Assembly (NCBI GenBank): GCA_910589135.1
Contig: CAJUSL010000006.1
Coordinates: 1 to 48,231, forward strand
Direction of reading: 5' to 3'
Origin: an uncultured Eggerthellaceae bacterium
Lineage (GTDB): Bacteria > Actinomycetota > Coriobacteriia > Coriobacteriales > Eggerthellaceae
Length of the DNA stretch: 48,231 nt
Every line of letters starts with the position of its first letter. The stretch's first letter is position 1. Of the stretch, positions 30,486 through 38,672 are shown in pieces. The notes under the pieces were generated by a model. The model saw nothing but the letters and a program-made list of their open reading frames with translations, searched no databases and was not told where the DNA came from. A program made the position numbers and the translations under genes.

Positions 30486-32519
30486 ATGGGCAAGAAGAAG
30501 AAAAAGAAGAACGGCAAGCTGCCGTACGTTCACATCAATGTGATTCCCGAGGAAGAGGCCGCGCCCGGCGCAGCCTTGCCCGCCAACGGCGCCATGCCGG
30601 GCGGAGGGCCCCAGCAAGGAGCCCGGCCCCGCGGCGCAGGCGCGCCCATGGGGCATCTGCGCAGGCAGCCTGACTACGACCAGTACCCCTCCGAGGTGAT
30701 ATCCGCCTCCGAGTCGGGGCTGGCCAAGCAGAGCCTTTCCGGCCAGGAGGCAGGCGACGAGGACGAGGAGATCGCCCCCTTCGTCATCCCCGTGTTCCGC
30801 AAGTCCGACATCCAGCAGGCGATGCAAGGACATCCGGCATCGCTGCATCCCGGATACCCGGCAGGCCAGTTTCTGTCCTTCGGGCAAAGCGCGAACCCTC
30901 GCAGCAACCTGGCCCAAATCCAGAACGACCTGCTCGCGCAGCACAACGCCGCCCAGAAGCAAGCAAGCCAGCAGCCCTTGCAGCATCGGCCGGCAGGCAG
31001 GCAGGCGCAGCAGCCCTACGCCGGGCAGCAGGCAGCCATGCAGCAAGGCGCCGCCCGCGCCATGGGAAGGGGTTCTGCCCAGAGGCAGGCGAATCCCCGC
31101 CAGACAGCCCAGGCAATGCAGGCGACGGGTCCCTTGCAGGCGGCTGCCGCCCACCAGGCGTCACAGCAGCATCCTGCCGCGCAGACGGGTTCGTTCCAGC
31201 CCCTTGACGGGTCGGCCGCCCAGGCTCAGATGCATCAGAGCGCCGCGCCGGCGCAACAAGGTTACGCGGTGCAGCAGAAGCAGCATGCGCAGCAGCCCCA
31301 GGGACAGAGGGGCGGCTTCGCTGCCTCGCAGCAAGGCATCGCCTCTCCCGCCCAAGGTGCGCAACACCTCGCCCAGCAAGGAGGCATGTCTTCTCCTGGG
31401 CCTTCGCAGCAGGTCCAAGGCGCCGGCCAGATGCGTCAGCCGACCGGGCAGTTCGCTCCCGTCGGGCCGTCTGGCGCCGGCAGCATCCCTCCGCAGTCGG
31501 CCGCGTCGGGCATGCAGCCCACGCAGCGCCCGGCGATGTCGCAGACGCCGTCGTCCACCGGCACCATGCAGGCGGTCGCGTCATCCGCGGCGGCGCGGGC
31601 CGAGCAGGTTCGCATGCATGCGGCCTTTGGGAGCATGCAGGTCAAGTCTGCGCAGCCCCAAGGGCCATACCCGCAGACATTGCAGGGTCCTCGGCAGGCG
31701 GTGCAGCAGGCCGCATCGATGCAGGCCGGGCAGCCCCAGGCGACCCATTCCGCAGCCCCTCAGCCCCAGGCCTCCACGCAGGAGGCTCAGTCGTCGTCCG
31801 CCGGCGCGGGCGCTGCCCCGCAGCCTGCCTCCCAGCAGCCCGCGTCCTCCACGTCGAAAGTGGGCGACCCGCTCCTCGATCCGAAGGCCATCGAGGAGAG
31901 CACGATGTTCGACAAGCCTCCCGTGTCCATCGAGGAGGGCATGCGCAAGTCGGAATCGGGCCGCAAGGCGCGCAGGCGCATCATCGTCGCGATCGTCGCC
32001 ATCGTCGTGCTGCTCTGCGCCGGCGTGGGCGCCTACCTGGTGCTTTCCCAGCAGGGCGTCGTCCCCCAGATCAGCATCGAGACCAAGACCGTTCCCGTCA
32101 CTCCGCAAGGCTCGAACGGCTCGTCCGGCGCAAGCTCCAGCTCGTCCGCGGCATCGTCGTCCGCTGCGGCCTCCTCGGCCAACGGCACCGGCACCGGCGA
32201 CCTTTCGGGCACCGTGGTGTACCAGTACTCGGCGAACACGGCCAGCGGCGTGCGGTACCAGGTGGAAGAGACGGTGACGTTCCAGGCCAACGGCGACTGC
32301 CAGTCGTCCGAGATGCGCATGACGTTTCCCGACGAGGCATCCGCGAAGACGTTCACGGACAACCTCGCCAGGGACTACGGGTCGAGCTTCAGGCTCGATT
32401 CGCTGAACGGGGTGAACGCGGACGACACGATCGACAACAGCGGGCTGCATCTCAGCAGGGACGAATACGAGAACGCGCTTCGTTACAGCGTGTCCGATCT
32501 GGTCGTGCTTGGAAAGTAA
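30486..32519 (+). CDS. Gln/Ala/Pro-rich single-pass membrane protein
   Basis: 677 residues. The start MGKKKKKKNGKL is strongly basic; residues about 40-110 are mixed and acidic; about 110-455 are low complexity, dominated by Gln, Ala, Ser, Pro, Gly and Met. One transmembrane helix lies at about 499-521, after an Arg/Lys-rich stop, so the long N-terminal part is cytoplasmic. A Ser/Ala/Gly linker leads to an extracellular domain of about 95 residues (YQVEETVTFQANGDCQSSE to the C terminus) that resembles the DUF1307/YehR lipoprotein type. I know no function. The Gln-rich segment has prion-like or phase-separating composition. The next gene, 12 bases on, is also a low-complexity membrane protein. 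Confidence 0.8.
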   Translation: MGKKKKKKNGKLPYVHINVIPEEEAAPGAALPANGAMPGGGPQQGARPRGAGAPMGHLRRQPDYDQYPSEVISASESGLAKQSLSGQEAGDEDEEIAPFVIPVFRKSDIQQAMQGHPASLHPGYPAGQFLSFGQSANPRSNLAQIQNDLLAQHNAAQKQASQQPLQHRPAGRQAQQPYAGQQAAMQQGAARAMGRGSAQRQANPRQTAQAMQATGPLQAAAAHQASQQHPAAQTGSFQPLDGSAAQAQMHQSAAPAQQGYAVQQKQHAQQPQGQRGGFAASQQGIASPAQGAQHLAQQGGMSSPGPSQQVQGAGQMRQPTGQFAPVGPSGAGSIPPQSAASGMQPTQRPAMSQTPSSTGTMQAVASSAAARAEQVRMHAAFGSMQVKSAQPQGPYPQTLQGPRQAVQQAASMQAGQPQATHSAAPQPQASTQEAQSSSAGAGAAPQPASQQPASSTSKVGDPLLDPKAIEESTMFDKPPVSIEEGMRKSESGRKARRRIIVAIVAIVVLLCAGVGAYLVLSQQGVVPQISIETKTVPVTPQGSNGSSGASSSSSAASSSAAASSANGTGTGDLSGTVVYQYSANTASGVRYQVEETVTFQANGDCQSSEMRMTFPDEASAKTFTDNLARDYGSSFRLDSLNGVNADDTIDNSGLHLSRDEYENALRYSVSDLVVLGK

Positions 32520-32531
32520 CAGGGAGGCGAA

Positions 32532-33653
32532 GTGAGCGAGACTTCAAAGAACCCAATGTCCGAAGACGAGCTGCTGTCCGCCCTCGGCTTCTCGGTCGCA
32601 GAGCCGAAGCCCAGGCGCGACAAGCCTGCCGTGATCGACGGCGACATCCTCATCGACATCCTCGCCCCGGAGAGCAAGCCGGCGCGGAAGGCCCGGGCCT
32701 CCTCCGAGCGCGAGCGCGCCCGCGAGGAGCAGGAGCGCGAGAAGAGCCTGCGCTCCAAGGAGTGGAAGCGCGAGCTCGAGCAGCAGAAGATGCGCGCGGC
32801 CGCCTTGGCTGCGTCGGAGGAGGACGCCCCCGAGGAAAAGCCGGCGCGTGCCCAGGCGCAGCCGGTCATTCCCAACGCGAACGACATGCGCGACATCGGC
32901 GACGCGGCCTCTGCCGCCGAGGAGAAGCGCCGCGCCGCGGACGAGATCGAACGCCGCCGCCTCGCCATGCAGGAGCAGGTCCGGCGCCGCCAGGAAGAGG
33001 TAGCCGCCGAGGCGCAGGCCGCAGCAGAGGCCGCCCGACGTCGGGCGCAGGAGCAGGAGGCCCAACGCCAGGCCGCCACCGCGCCGCTTTCGATGCAGCA
33101 GCGCATGCAGGGCTCCTCGAGGCCCCGCCCGCAGGTGTCCCAGAAGGAGCCCGAGCCGTCGCAGTCGCAGCGGTTCGCCAGGAAGGACCCAGGCCCCGAG
33201 CCTTCCCAGTCGCAGAGGCTCGCCCAGCAGCCCCGTCCGGCATCTGCGCAGCCGACCAGGGCGAGCTCGCAGCCCCTTCGGCCGGCCATGCAGCAACAGC
33301 CCCGCGGAGCCCAGGCGCCTGCCAGAGGGCCGCGCCAAGCAGGCGAGCGCATGCGGCCCCGCCCGCAGGCGTTTTCCCAGGACCTTGGAAACCCGCAACC
33401 CATGCAGAACCCGCCCAGGCCGGACGCGCCGCCCACGCCTCCCGCCCCTTCCTCCGCATACCCGGCTGCGCCTTCGCAACCGGTCGAGCATCCTCGCACT
33501 GCGAAGGAAGCGAAGCCCAAGCGCGACCCCAACCGGGTTCCTCCGCAGGCGAAGGAAAGCCCGCTCGGCATCGTGCTCATCGTGCTCGCCGTTCTGTGCG
33601 TGCTGGTCGCGGCATCGCTGCTGACCGGGCTTTGGGACATCAGCAACCTGTAG
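32532..33653 (+). CDS. Coiled-coil, Pro/Gln-rich tail-anchored membrane protein
   Basis: 373 residues from GTG 32532 (GGGAGG at 32522-32527); ATG 32556 is an alternative. A short N-terminal motif (SEDELLSALGFSVAEP) precedes a long charged region predicted to be coiled coil (about 55-190: runs of Arg, Glu, Gln, Ala such as EIERRRLAMQEQVRRRQEE). A Pro/Gln/Ser-rich linker follows, with a short direct repeat PEPSQSQR (two copies near 33151-33218). One transmembrane helix lies at about 346-366, followed by only a few residues (LWDISNL). Function unknown. It is surely co-transcribed with the Gln-rich protein upstream; together they could form a membrane-attached cytoplasmic scaffold. Confidence 0.8.
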   Translation: MSETSKNPMSEDELLSALGFSVAEPKPRRDKPAVIDGDILIDILAPESKPARKARASSERERAREEQEREKSLRSKEWKRELEQQKMRAAALAASEEDAPEEKPARAQAQPVIPNANDMRDIGDAASAAEEKRRAADEIERRRLAMQEQVRRRQEEVAAEAQAAAEAARRRAQEQEAQRQAATAPLSMQQRMQGSSRPRPQVSQKEPEPSQSQRFARKDPGPEPSQSQRLAQQPRPASAQPTRASSQPLRPAMQQQPRGAQAPARGPRQAGERMRPRPQAFSQDLGNPQPMQNPPRPDAPPTPPAPSSAYPAAPSQPVEHPRTAKEAKPKRDPNRVPPQAKESPLGIVLIVLAVLCVLVAASLLTGLWDISNL

Positions 33654-33761
33654 CCCGTCCCGTTTCGCGGAGGAAAGCCCGACGCCGGGCAGATGCTCGG
33701 CTGCTTTTCCTTGCTCGTCGAGCCTTGCCTTGCATCCGCCGCGCGAAGACGCGCAGGCAAC

Positions 33762-33791
33762 AAAAAAACGGCCCGCAATCGCGGGCCGTTT
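33762..33791 (-). terminator. Terminator of the small minus-strand gene
   Basis: A perfect 11-pair stem (33766-33776 with 33781-33791) and the four-base loop AATC, read on the minus strand, run into seven T residues (complement of 33762-33768). On the plus strand only three T residues follow, so it is mainly one-directional. Confidence 0.85.
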
Positions 33792-33815
33792 CAACGAAGC
33801 TTTGTTGTTCGGAGA

Positions 33816-34058
33816 CTAGTCGATGTCTGCGGACGCGCCACGGGAGGCGGCGTACTTCTCGACCGTGCTGACGAAGGTGTTGTACAGGTCGGGCGAGATG
33901 ATCACGGTGGAGACGTCGCCGTCGGTGATCATGACCTTGACCTTCTGCTCCTTCACGACATCGATGAGCTCGGTTTCGGTCATGTTGTCGATGTCAGACT
34001 TGGTGACGATCCAGTCGTTCAGGCTTTGCAGGCGCGGGAGGTTCAGCCCTTCATTCAT
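33816..34058 (-). CDS. Small protein with Phd-like features
   Basis: 80 residues starting at the ATG 34056-34058, with AAGGAGC about six bases upstream. The middle part (VKVMITDGDVSTVIISPDLY) resembles the Phd/YefM antitoxin strand pattern 'v.It..g..saVlis..dy', but the N-terminal half (LQSLNDWIVTKSDIDNMTET) does not clearly match, and no toxin gene sits beside it. It has its own promoter and its own terminator, so it is a real single-gene unit. The -10 TATAAT is the complement of 34116-34121. Composition is less GC-rich than the surroundings. Confidence 0.75.
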   Translation of the reverse strand: MNEGLNLPRLQSLNDWIVTKSDIDNMTETELIDVVKEQKVKVMITDGDVSTVIISPDLYNTFVSTVEKYAASRGASADID

Positions 34059-34114
34059 TTAAAAGCTCCTTTTCAACGTATTCAGCCACAAGCGTGCATG
34101 CTCGTATCTTCGAT

Positions 34115-34143
34115 TATTATAGACAATATTCTCGAGATGAGAA
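34115..34143. promoter_or_regulatory. Divergent promoter region between the small gene and ligA
   Basis: An AT-rich patch holds TATTAT (34115-34120) on the plus strand and TATAAT (complement of 34116-34121) on the minus strand, followed by TTCTC-N5-GAGAA (34129-34143), centred near an XhoI-like CTCGAG. The repeat may be an operator. Confidence 0.4.
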
Positions 34144-34179
34144 GCAGCATGTTGGAAAAATAGAGAACGAAGGCAATCC

Positions 34180-36258
34180 ATGACTGACGCTGCATCGCGC
34201 ATCGAGGCCCTCCGCGACGAGGTCGAGCGCCACACCTATCTCTACTACGCCCTCGACGCTCCCGAGATCACGGACGCCGCGTTCGACTCGCTCATGCGCG
34301 AGCTGCGCGAGCTCGAGCGCGACCATCCCGAGCTGGTCACTTCCGACAGTCCCACCCAGCGCGTCGGCGGATACGTCGGCGAGCAGTTCAGCCCCGTCGC
34401 GCACCAGGAACGCATGTATTCGCTCGACAACGCCATGGACGTCGAGGAGCTGGGGCGCTGGATCGACGGCGTGGCGGAGGTCGTCGGCGAGATGCCGCCG
34501 CTGTGTTGCGAGCTGAAGATCGACGGCTCGTCGATAGCGTTGACCTACGAGGACGGCAGGCTCGTGCGCGCGGCGACTCGGGGAGACGGCACCACGGGCG
34601 AGGACATCACGGCGAACATGCGCGCGGTCAAGGACGTTCCCTTGAGGCTGCGCCCCCAGGCGGCCGAGGGGATGCTCGACGCCGCCGCGCCCGTCGAGCT
34701 CCGCGGCGAGGTGTACATGCCCCGGAAGAGCTTCGACGCGCTGAACCTCGCCGCCGAGGCGGAGGGAAAGTCGCCCTTCGCCAACCCACGCAACGCCGCC
34801 GCCGGATCCATCCGCCAGAAGGACCCGGCCATCACCTCCATGCGCGACCTGTCCACATTCATATACGCCGTCGGGGACGCCAGCGCGTTGCGCGTCGGCT
34901 CCCAGTGGGAGCTGCTGCAGTGGCTGAAGGGGGCCGGGTTCCACGTCAACCCCGACGTCCGGCTGTGCGAAAGCCGCCAGGAGGTGTTTGACTTCTGCGC
35001 GCAATCGCTCGAGCGCCGGGGCGAGCTGCCCTACGAGATCGACGGCGTGGTGGTGAAGGTCGACTCGTTCGAGGTGCAGCAGCGCATGGGGTTCACCTCG
35101 CGCGCCCCGCGGTGGGCCATCGCCTACAAGTTTCCTCCCGAGGAGAAGACGACGGTCATGCGCGACATCACGGTGCAGGTGGGCCGCACGGGGGTGCTGA
35201 CCCCCGTGGCCGAGCTCGAGCCCGTCTACGTCGCCGGCTCCACCGTCGCGCGCGCCACCCTGCACAACGAGGACGAGGTGCATAGGAAGGACGTGCGCAT
35301 CGGCGACACCGTCGTCGTGCGCAAGGCGGGCGACGTCATCCCCGAGGTCGTGGGTCCCATCCTGGCCCTGCGTCCGGAAGGCGCCTGCGCGTGGGAGGCT
35401 CCCAAGACGTGCCCGAGCTGCGGCATGCCGGTCGTGCGCGAGGAGGGCGAGTCGGCCCTTCGCTGCATATCCATCGACTGCCCGGCGCAGTCTCTGGAGC
35501 GGCTGCTGCATTGGGTCAGTCGCGAGGCCATGGACATCGACGGCATGGGGGAGGAGATCGTCGGCAGGCTCGTCGAGGTCGGGCGCCTCGGCGACGTCGC
35601 CTTCTACACGTTGACCGAGGACGAGCTCGCCAACCTGGACACGGGGCGCCTGAGCAAGGACGACAAGCCCATCAAGCTGGGCCGCACGGTGGCGGCGAAG
35701 CTGGTGTGCGCCATCGAGGACTCCAAGGGGCGCGACTTCCACCGCGTGCTGAACGGGCTCGGCATGCGCCACGTCGGCAAGAACACCGCCAGGCAGATCG
35801 CCGAGGCGTACCCCTCCATGGACGCGCTTGCGGCGGCCAGCGAGGAGGAGCTCGTCGGCGTCTACGGCATCGGCGAGAAGGTTGCGCGCGGCATCTGGAA
35901 GTTCCTGCGCACGCCGGACAACGTGGACGTCATCGAACGCCTGGCGCGCGCCGGGGTCGCCATGCAGGCCGCGCAGCCGGACGCAGGCCCGGGCGAGAAG
36001 CCGCTCTCCGGGCTCACCTTCGTGCTCACCGGCTCGCTGTCGGGCTTGGGCATGACGCGTCCCGAGGCGTCGGAGGCCCTGGAGGCGCTGGGCGCCAAGA
36101 CCTCGGGCAGCGTGTCGGCGAAGACGAGCTACGTGATTGCCGGCGAGGCCGCAGGCTCGAAGTACGACAAGGCCGTCAAGCTGGGCGTTCCCGTCCTTGG
36201 CGAGGACGACCTGAAGCGCATGCTGGACACGGGCCAGCCGCCTGCGATACCATCGTAG
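34180..36258 (+). CDS. ligA: NAD-dependent DNA ligase
   Basis: 692 residues; seals nicks during replication and repair using NAD. An N-terminal Ia helical domain (YLYYALDAPEITDAAFDSLM) binds NMN. The adenylation domain has the nucleophile Lys113 in ELKIDGSS, TRGDGTTGEDIT, ELRGEVYMPRKSF, NPRNAAAGSIRQKDP and EIDGVVVKVD. An OB fold follows, then a zinc finger with Cys411, Cys414, Cys429 and Cys434, helix-hairpin-helix repeats (GLGMRHVGKNTARQIAEAY, VYGIGEKVARGI) and a C-terminal BRCT domain (LTFVLTGSLSGLGMTRPEA). Full length and apparently intact. GAACGAAGG precedes ATG 34180. Confidence 0.97.
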   Translation: MTDAASRIEALRDEVERHTYLYYALDAPEITDAAFDSLMRELRELERDHPELVTSDSPTQRVGGYVGEQFSPVAHQERMYSLDNAMDVEELGRWIDGVAEVVGEMPPLCCELKIDGSSIALTYEDGRLVRAATRGDGTTGEDITANMRAVKDVPLRLRPQAAEGMLDAAAPVELRGEVYMPRKSFDALNLAAEAEGKSPFANPRNAAAGSIRQKDPAITSMRDLSTFIYAVGDASALRVGSQWELLQWLKGAGFHVNPDVRLCESRQEVFDFCAQSLERRGELPYEIDGVVVKVDSFEVQQRMGFTSRAPRWAIAYKFPPEEKTTVMRDITVQVGRTGVLTPVAELEPVYVAGSTVARATLHNEDEVHRKDVRIGDTVVVRKAGDVIPEVVGPILALRPEGACAWEAPKTCPSCGMPVVREEGESALRCISIDCPAQSLERLLHWVSREAMDIDGMGEEIVGRLVEVGRLGDVAFYTLTEDELANLDTGRLSKDDKPIKLGRTVAAKLVCAIEDSKGRDFHRVLNGLGMRHVGKNTARQIAEAYPSMDALAAASEEELVGVYGIGEKVARGIWKFLRTPDNVDVIERLARAGVAMQAAQPDAGPGEKPLSGLTFVLTGSLSGLGMTRPEASEALEALGAKTSGSVSAKTSYVIAGEAAGSKYDKAVKLGVPVLGEDDLKRMLDTGQPPAIPS

Positions 36259-36302
36259 GCTTCCGATGCGACTTATGGTGTTTTTCGCAAGAGGACCGAA
36301 TC

Positions 36303-36316
36303 CCTTCCGCGGAAGG
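36303..36316. repeat. 14-base perfect palindrome upstream of the LCP gene
   Basis: CCTTCCGCGGAAGG reads the same on both strands and lies 26 bases before ATG 36342, after the ligA stop. It could be an operator. No T-run follows. Confidence 0.45.
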
Positions 36317-36341
36317 CGCCTGGAATGGCAAAATAAGGCTT

Positions 36342-37847
36342 ATGGCTAAACGAAACGGACACGCGCGCTCGCCCCGCTACTCTCCGATGTCGTCCCAGAT
36401 GGACATCCGGTCAACGCCGCGGGTTCGCACCGAACACTCCGCCGAGTACGACGACTTGAAGATCCCGCCTGCGGACACGAGCGCTTACGCGCGCATCACG
36501 TCCGACTCCTACCTCGAATCAGACGCCGTCAGGAGCCTGCACAAGCGCCGGAAGCGCAACAAGGTGCTGGGGATACTCGCGGTCTCGCTGCTCTCCATCG
36601 TGCTCGTGGCCGGCGGCCTCGCGTTCGCCTACATGAACAACATATCGCGCAGCCTCTCCAGCGGCCTCGACTCGTCGCTCTTCGACGCCCTGATGCCGGT
36701 GGACGCCCCGGAGGACCCCTTCTACGTGCTGCTTTTGGGCGTCGACGGTTCCGACGCGCGCGACGATGACGACTACTTCGCCGGCACCTACCGAAGCGAC
36801 TCCATGATGCTCGCGCGCATCGACCCGAAGGGCAAGAAGGTCGCAATCGTGTCCATTCCGCGCGACACGAAGGTGGACCTTGGCGAGCACGGCGAGGACA
36901 AGATCAACTCCGCGCATGCGTTCGGCGGGCCCACGCTTGCCGTCAAGGCCGTCTCCGAGTTGGCAGGCGTGCCCATATCCCATTACGCCGAGATCAACCT
37001 CGATGGGTTCGCAAGCGTGGTCGACGCGCTCGGCGGCGTGGAGGTGAACGTGCCGATCGAGATCGACGACGACGAGGCCGGGGGCCACCTGCTTCCGGGC
37101 GTGCAGAACCTCTCCGGCGCCGACGCGCTCATCCTGGTGCGTTCGCGCCATGCCTACGACGACTACGGAAGCGGCGACCTTTACCGCGCGGCGAACCAGC
37201 GCCTCGTGCTGTCCGCCATCGCCCAGAAGCTGCTCGCCTCCGACGCCATTACCATCGCGGGCACCGTGCAGTCGCTCGCCGACTGCGTGGTCACCGACAT
37301 GGGCATCGACTCCATCGTCGGCATCGCGCAGAGCATGCGCGGCATCGACTCCGGTACGGACATCTACACGGCCGTCGTGCCCACCACGTCCTCGTACGAG
37401 GACGACGTCTGGTACGAGGTCGTCGACGAGGACGCGTGGAAGGAGATGATGAAGCGCGTCGACGCCGGGCTTCCTCCCACGGCCGAGGACAAGATCGACG
37501 ACCAGACGGGCACCGTCATCGCCTCGGCGGGGACGGGCGCCCTGTCGGGGGAGTACAGCGTCGACCGCGCGGCCACGCTGCGCATCCGCAACGGCAGCGG
37601 CACCGACGGCGTGTGCGCGGACGCCCAGACGGTGCTCGAGTCCATGGGGTACAAGAACTTCGACCTCGGCAACGCCGACAACTTCGACTACGAGAAGACC
37701 ATCGTCGTCTACAAGGACCCCGCAATGGAGGACGCCGCCGACCAGATCGTCGAGGCGTTCGGGCTGGGCAAGGCCGTCGAAGACGACGGGGACTACCTGT
37801 TCGACTCCGACTTCCTGGTCATCATCGGGGCCGACTGGAAGATCTAG
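36342..37847 (+). CDS. LytR-CpsA-Psr (LCP) family cell-wall protein
   Basis: 501 residues. A polar cytoplasmic N terminus of about 65 residues, a transmembrane helix (about 66-92, VLGILAVSLLSIVLVAGGLA), then the extracellular LCP domain with FYVLLLGVDGSD, YRSDSMMLARIDPKGKKVAI, VSIPRDTKVDL, the conserved NLDGFASVVDALGGVEVNVP and ALILVRSRHAYDDYG. The C terminus holds a LytR_C domain (LRIRNGSGTDGVCADAQTVL). LCP enzymes transfer glycopolymers from undecaprenyl phosphate to peptidoglycan or to glycoproteins. The Arg and Asp residues for pyrophosphate/metal binding are present. ATG 36342 has an AAGG-type site just upstream. No glycan biosynthesis genes are next to it. Confidence 0.93.
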   Translation: MAKRNGHARSPRYSPMSSQMDIRSTPRVRTEHSAEYDDLKIPPADTSAYARITSDSYLESDAVRSLHKRRKRNKVLGILAVSLLSIVLVAGGLAFAYMNNISRSLSSGLDSSLFDALMPVDAPEDPFYVLLLGVDGSDARDDDDYFAGTYRSDSMMLARIDPKGKKVAIVSIPRDTKVDLGEHGEDKINSAHAFGGPTLAVKAVSELAGVPISHYAEINLDGFASVVDALGGVEVNVPIEIDDDEAGGHLLPGVQNLSGADALILVRSRHAYDDYGSGDLYRAANQRLVLSAIAQKLLASDAITIAGTVQSLADCVVTDMGIDSIVGIAQSMRGIDSGTDIYTAVVPTTSSYEDDVWYEVVDEDAWKEMMKRVDAGLPPTAEDKIDDQTGTVIASAGTGALSGEYSVDRAATLRIRNGSGTDGVCADAQTVLESMGYKNFDLGNADNFDYEKTIVVYKDPAMEDAADQIVEAFGLGKAVEDDGDYLFDSDFLVIIGADWKI

Positions 37848-37894
37848 CGCCCCGTCGCACGTCGAAAAAACCGCGCTTCTTGCAAAATACGTTA

Positions 37895-37923
37895 TTGACG
37901 CGAGGGCCTCGCATTGGTAGAGT
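37895..37923 (+). promoter_or_regulatory. Promoter of the rplU-rpmA operon
   Basis: TTGACG (37895-37900) and TAGAGT (37918-37923) are spaced by exactly 17 bases, a good sigma-70-type promoter. Transcription would start near 37930, leaving a leader of about 30 bases before rplU. Confidence 0.7.
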
Positions 37924-37960
37924 TCATCGTTGCGTTTACTTACACCCAAGGAGTTCATTC

Positions 37961-38341
37961 ATGTACGCAATAGTGAAAACAGGCGGCAAGCAGTACAAGG
38001 TCGCACCGGGCGACAAGCTCGACGCCATCTGCATCGTCGACGGCAAGAAGGTCGAGGCCGACCCGGCCAAGGCCGCAGGCACCAAGGTCGAGGCCGTCAT
38101 CCTCGAGCAGTTCCGCGACAAGAAGATCCTCGTCTTCAAGTTCAAGAAGCGCAAGAACTACAAGAGGCTGCAGGGCCATCGTCAGAACATGACGCGCATC
38201 CAGATCGCCTCCGTCGGCTCCGAGAAGTTCGCCGACGCGCCCGCCAAGAAGACCAAGAAGGCTGCAACCAAGAAGAAGGCCGACGACGCCGAAGGCGCCG
38301 AGGCGAAGGATGCCGCCGCCGAGAAAGCATCGGAGGAATAG
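37961..38341 (+). CDS. rplU: 50S ribosomal protein L21 (internally shortened, tailed)
   Basis: 126 residues. Start MYAIVKTGGKQYKVAPGDKL and the C-terminal core FKFKKRKNYKRLQGHRQ are textbook L21. Between residue 20 and 21 the usual '(V)EKL-(x)5-GxxVxF' strand pair of about 16 residues is missing: GDKL runs straight into DAICIVDGKKV. The core is therefore about 86 residues against about 103 in E. coli. In addition there is a C-terminal tail of about 40 residues rich in Lys, Ala, Glu and Asp. AAGGAG precedes ATG 37961. rpmA follows three bases after the stop. Confidence 0.93.
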   Translation: MYAIVKTGGKQYKVAPGDKLDAICIVDGKKVEADPAKAAGTKVEAVILEQFRDKKILVFKFKKRKNYKRLQGHRQNMTRIQIASVGSEKFADAPAKKTKKAATKKKADDAEGAEAKDAAAEKASEE

Positions 38342-38344
38342 CAC

Positions 38345-38599
38345 ATGGCTCACAAGAAAGGCCTGGGTTCCACCCGCAACGGCCGTGACTCCCACGCTCA
38401 GCGACTTGGCGTCAAGATGTTCGGCGGCCAGGCCGTGAAGACCGGCAACGTCATCGTCCGCCAGCGCGGCACGCACTTCCATCCCGGCGAGAACGTCGGC
38501 CGTGGAAGCGACGACACGCTGTTCGCCCTCTGCGACGGCACGCTGAAGTTCACCAAGGGCCAGAAGCGGAAGATTCACGTCATTCCCAGCGAAGCCTAA
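38345..38599 (+). CDS. rpmA: 50S ribosomal protein L27
   Basis: 84 residues, normal length. MAHKKGLGSTRNGRDSHAQR and FGGQAVKTGNVIVRQRGTHF are characteristic; L27 lies near the peptidyl-transferase centre. The N terminus begins directly with MAHKKG, so no Prp-type protease cleavage is needed. Co-transcribed with rplU. Confidence 0.97.
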   Translation: MAHKKGLGSTRNGRDSHAQRLGVKMFGGQAVKTGNVIVRQRGTHFHPGENVGRGSDDTLFALCDGTLKFTKGQKRKIHVIPSEA

Positions 38600-38625
38600 A
38601 CGCTTTACCCGCACGAATGGTCAAA

Positions 38626-38656
38626 GCCCTCTGTAGCATGTACAGGGGGCTTTTTT
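38626..38656 (+). terminator. Terminator/attenuator between rpmA and obg
   Basis: A 10-pair stem with one G/T wobble (38626-38635 with 38641-38650), loop GCATG, followed by six T residues. The obg ribosome-binding site AAGAAGG begins only four bases after the T-run, so read-through would feed obg and termination would limit it. Confidence 0.85.
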
Positions 38657-38672
38657 GGCAAGAAGGCATATT

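Noticed and set aside
28719..31154. Long minus-strand open frame opposite acpS, nnrD and the Gln-rich gene
   Set aside because: Shadow of three plus-strand genes; no ribosome-binding site and no recognisable product.
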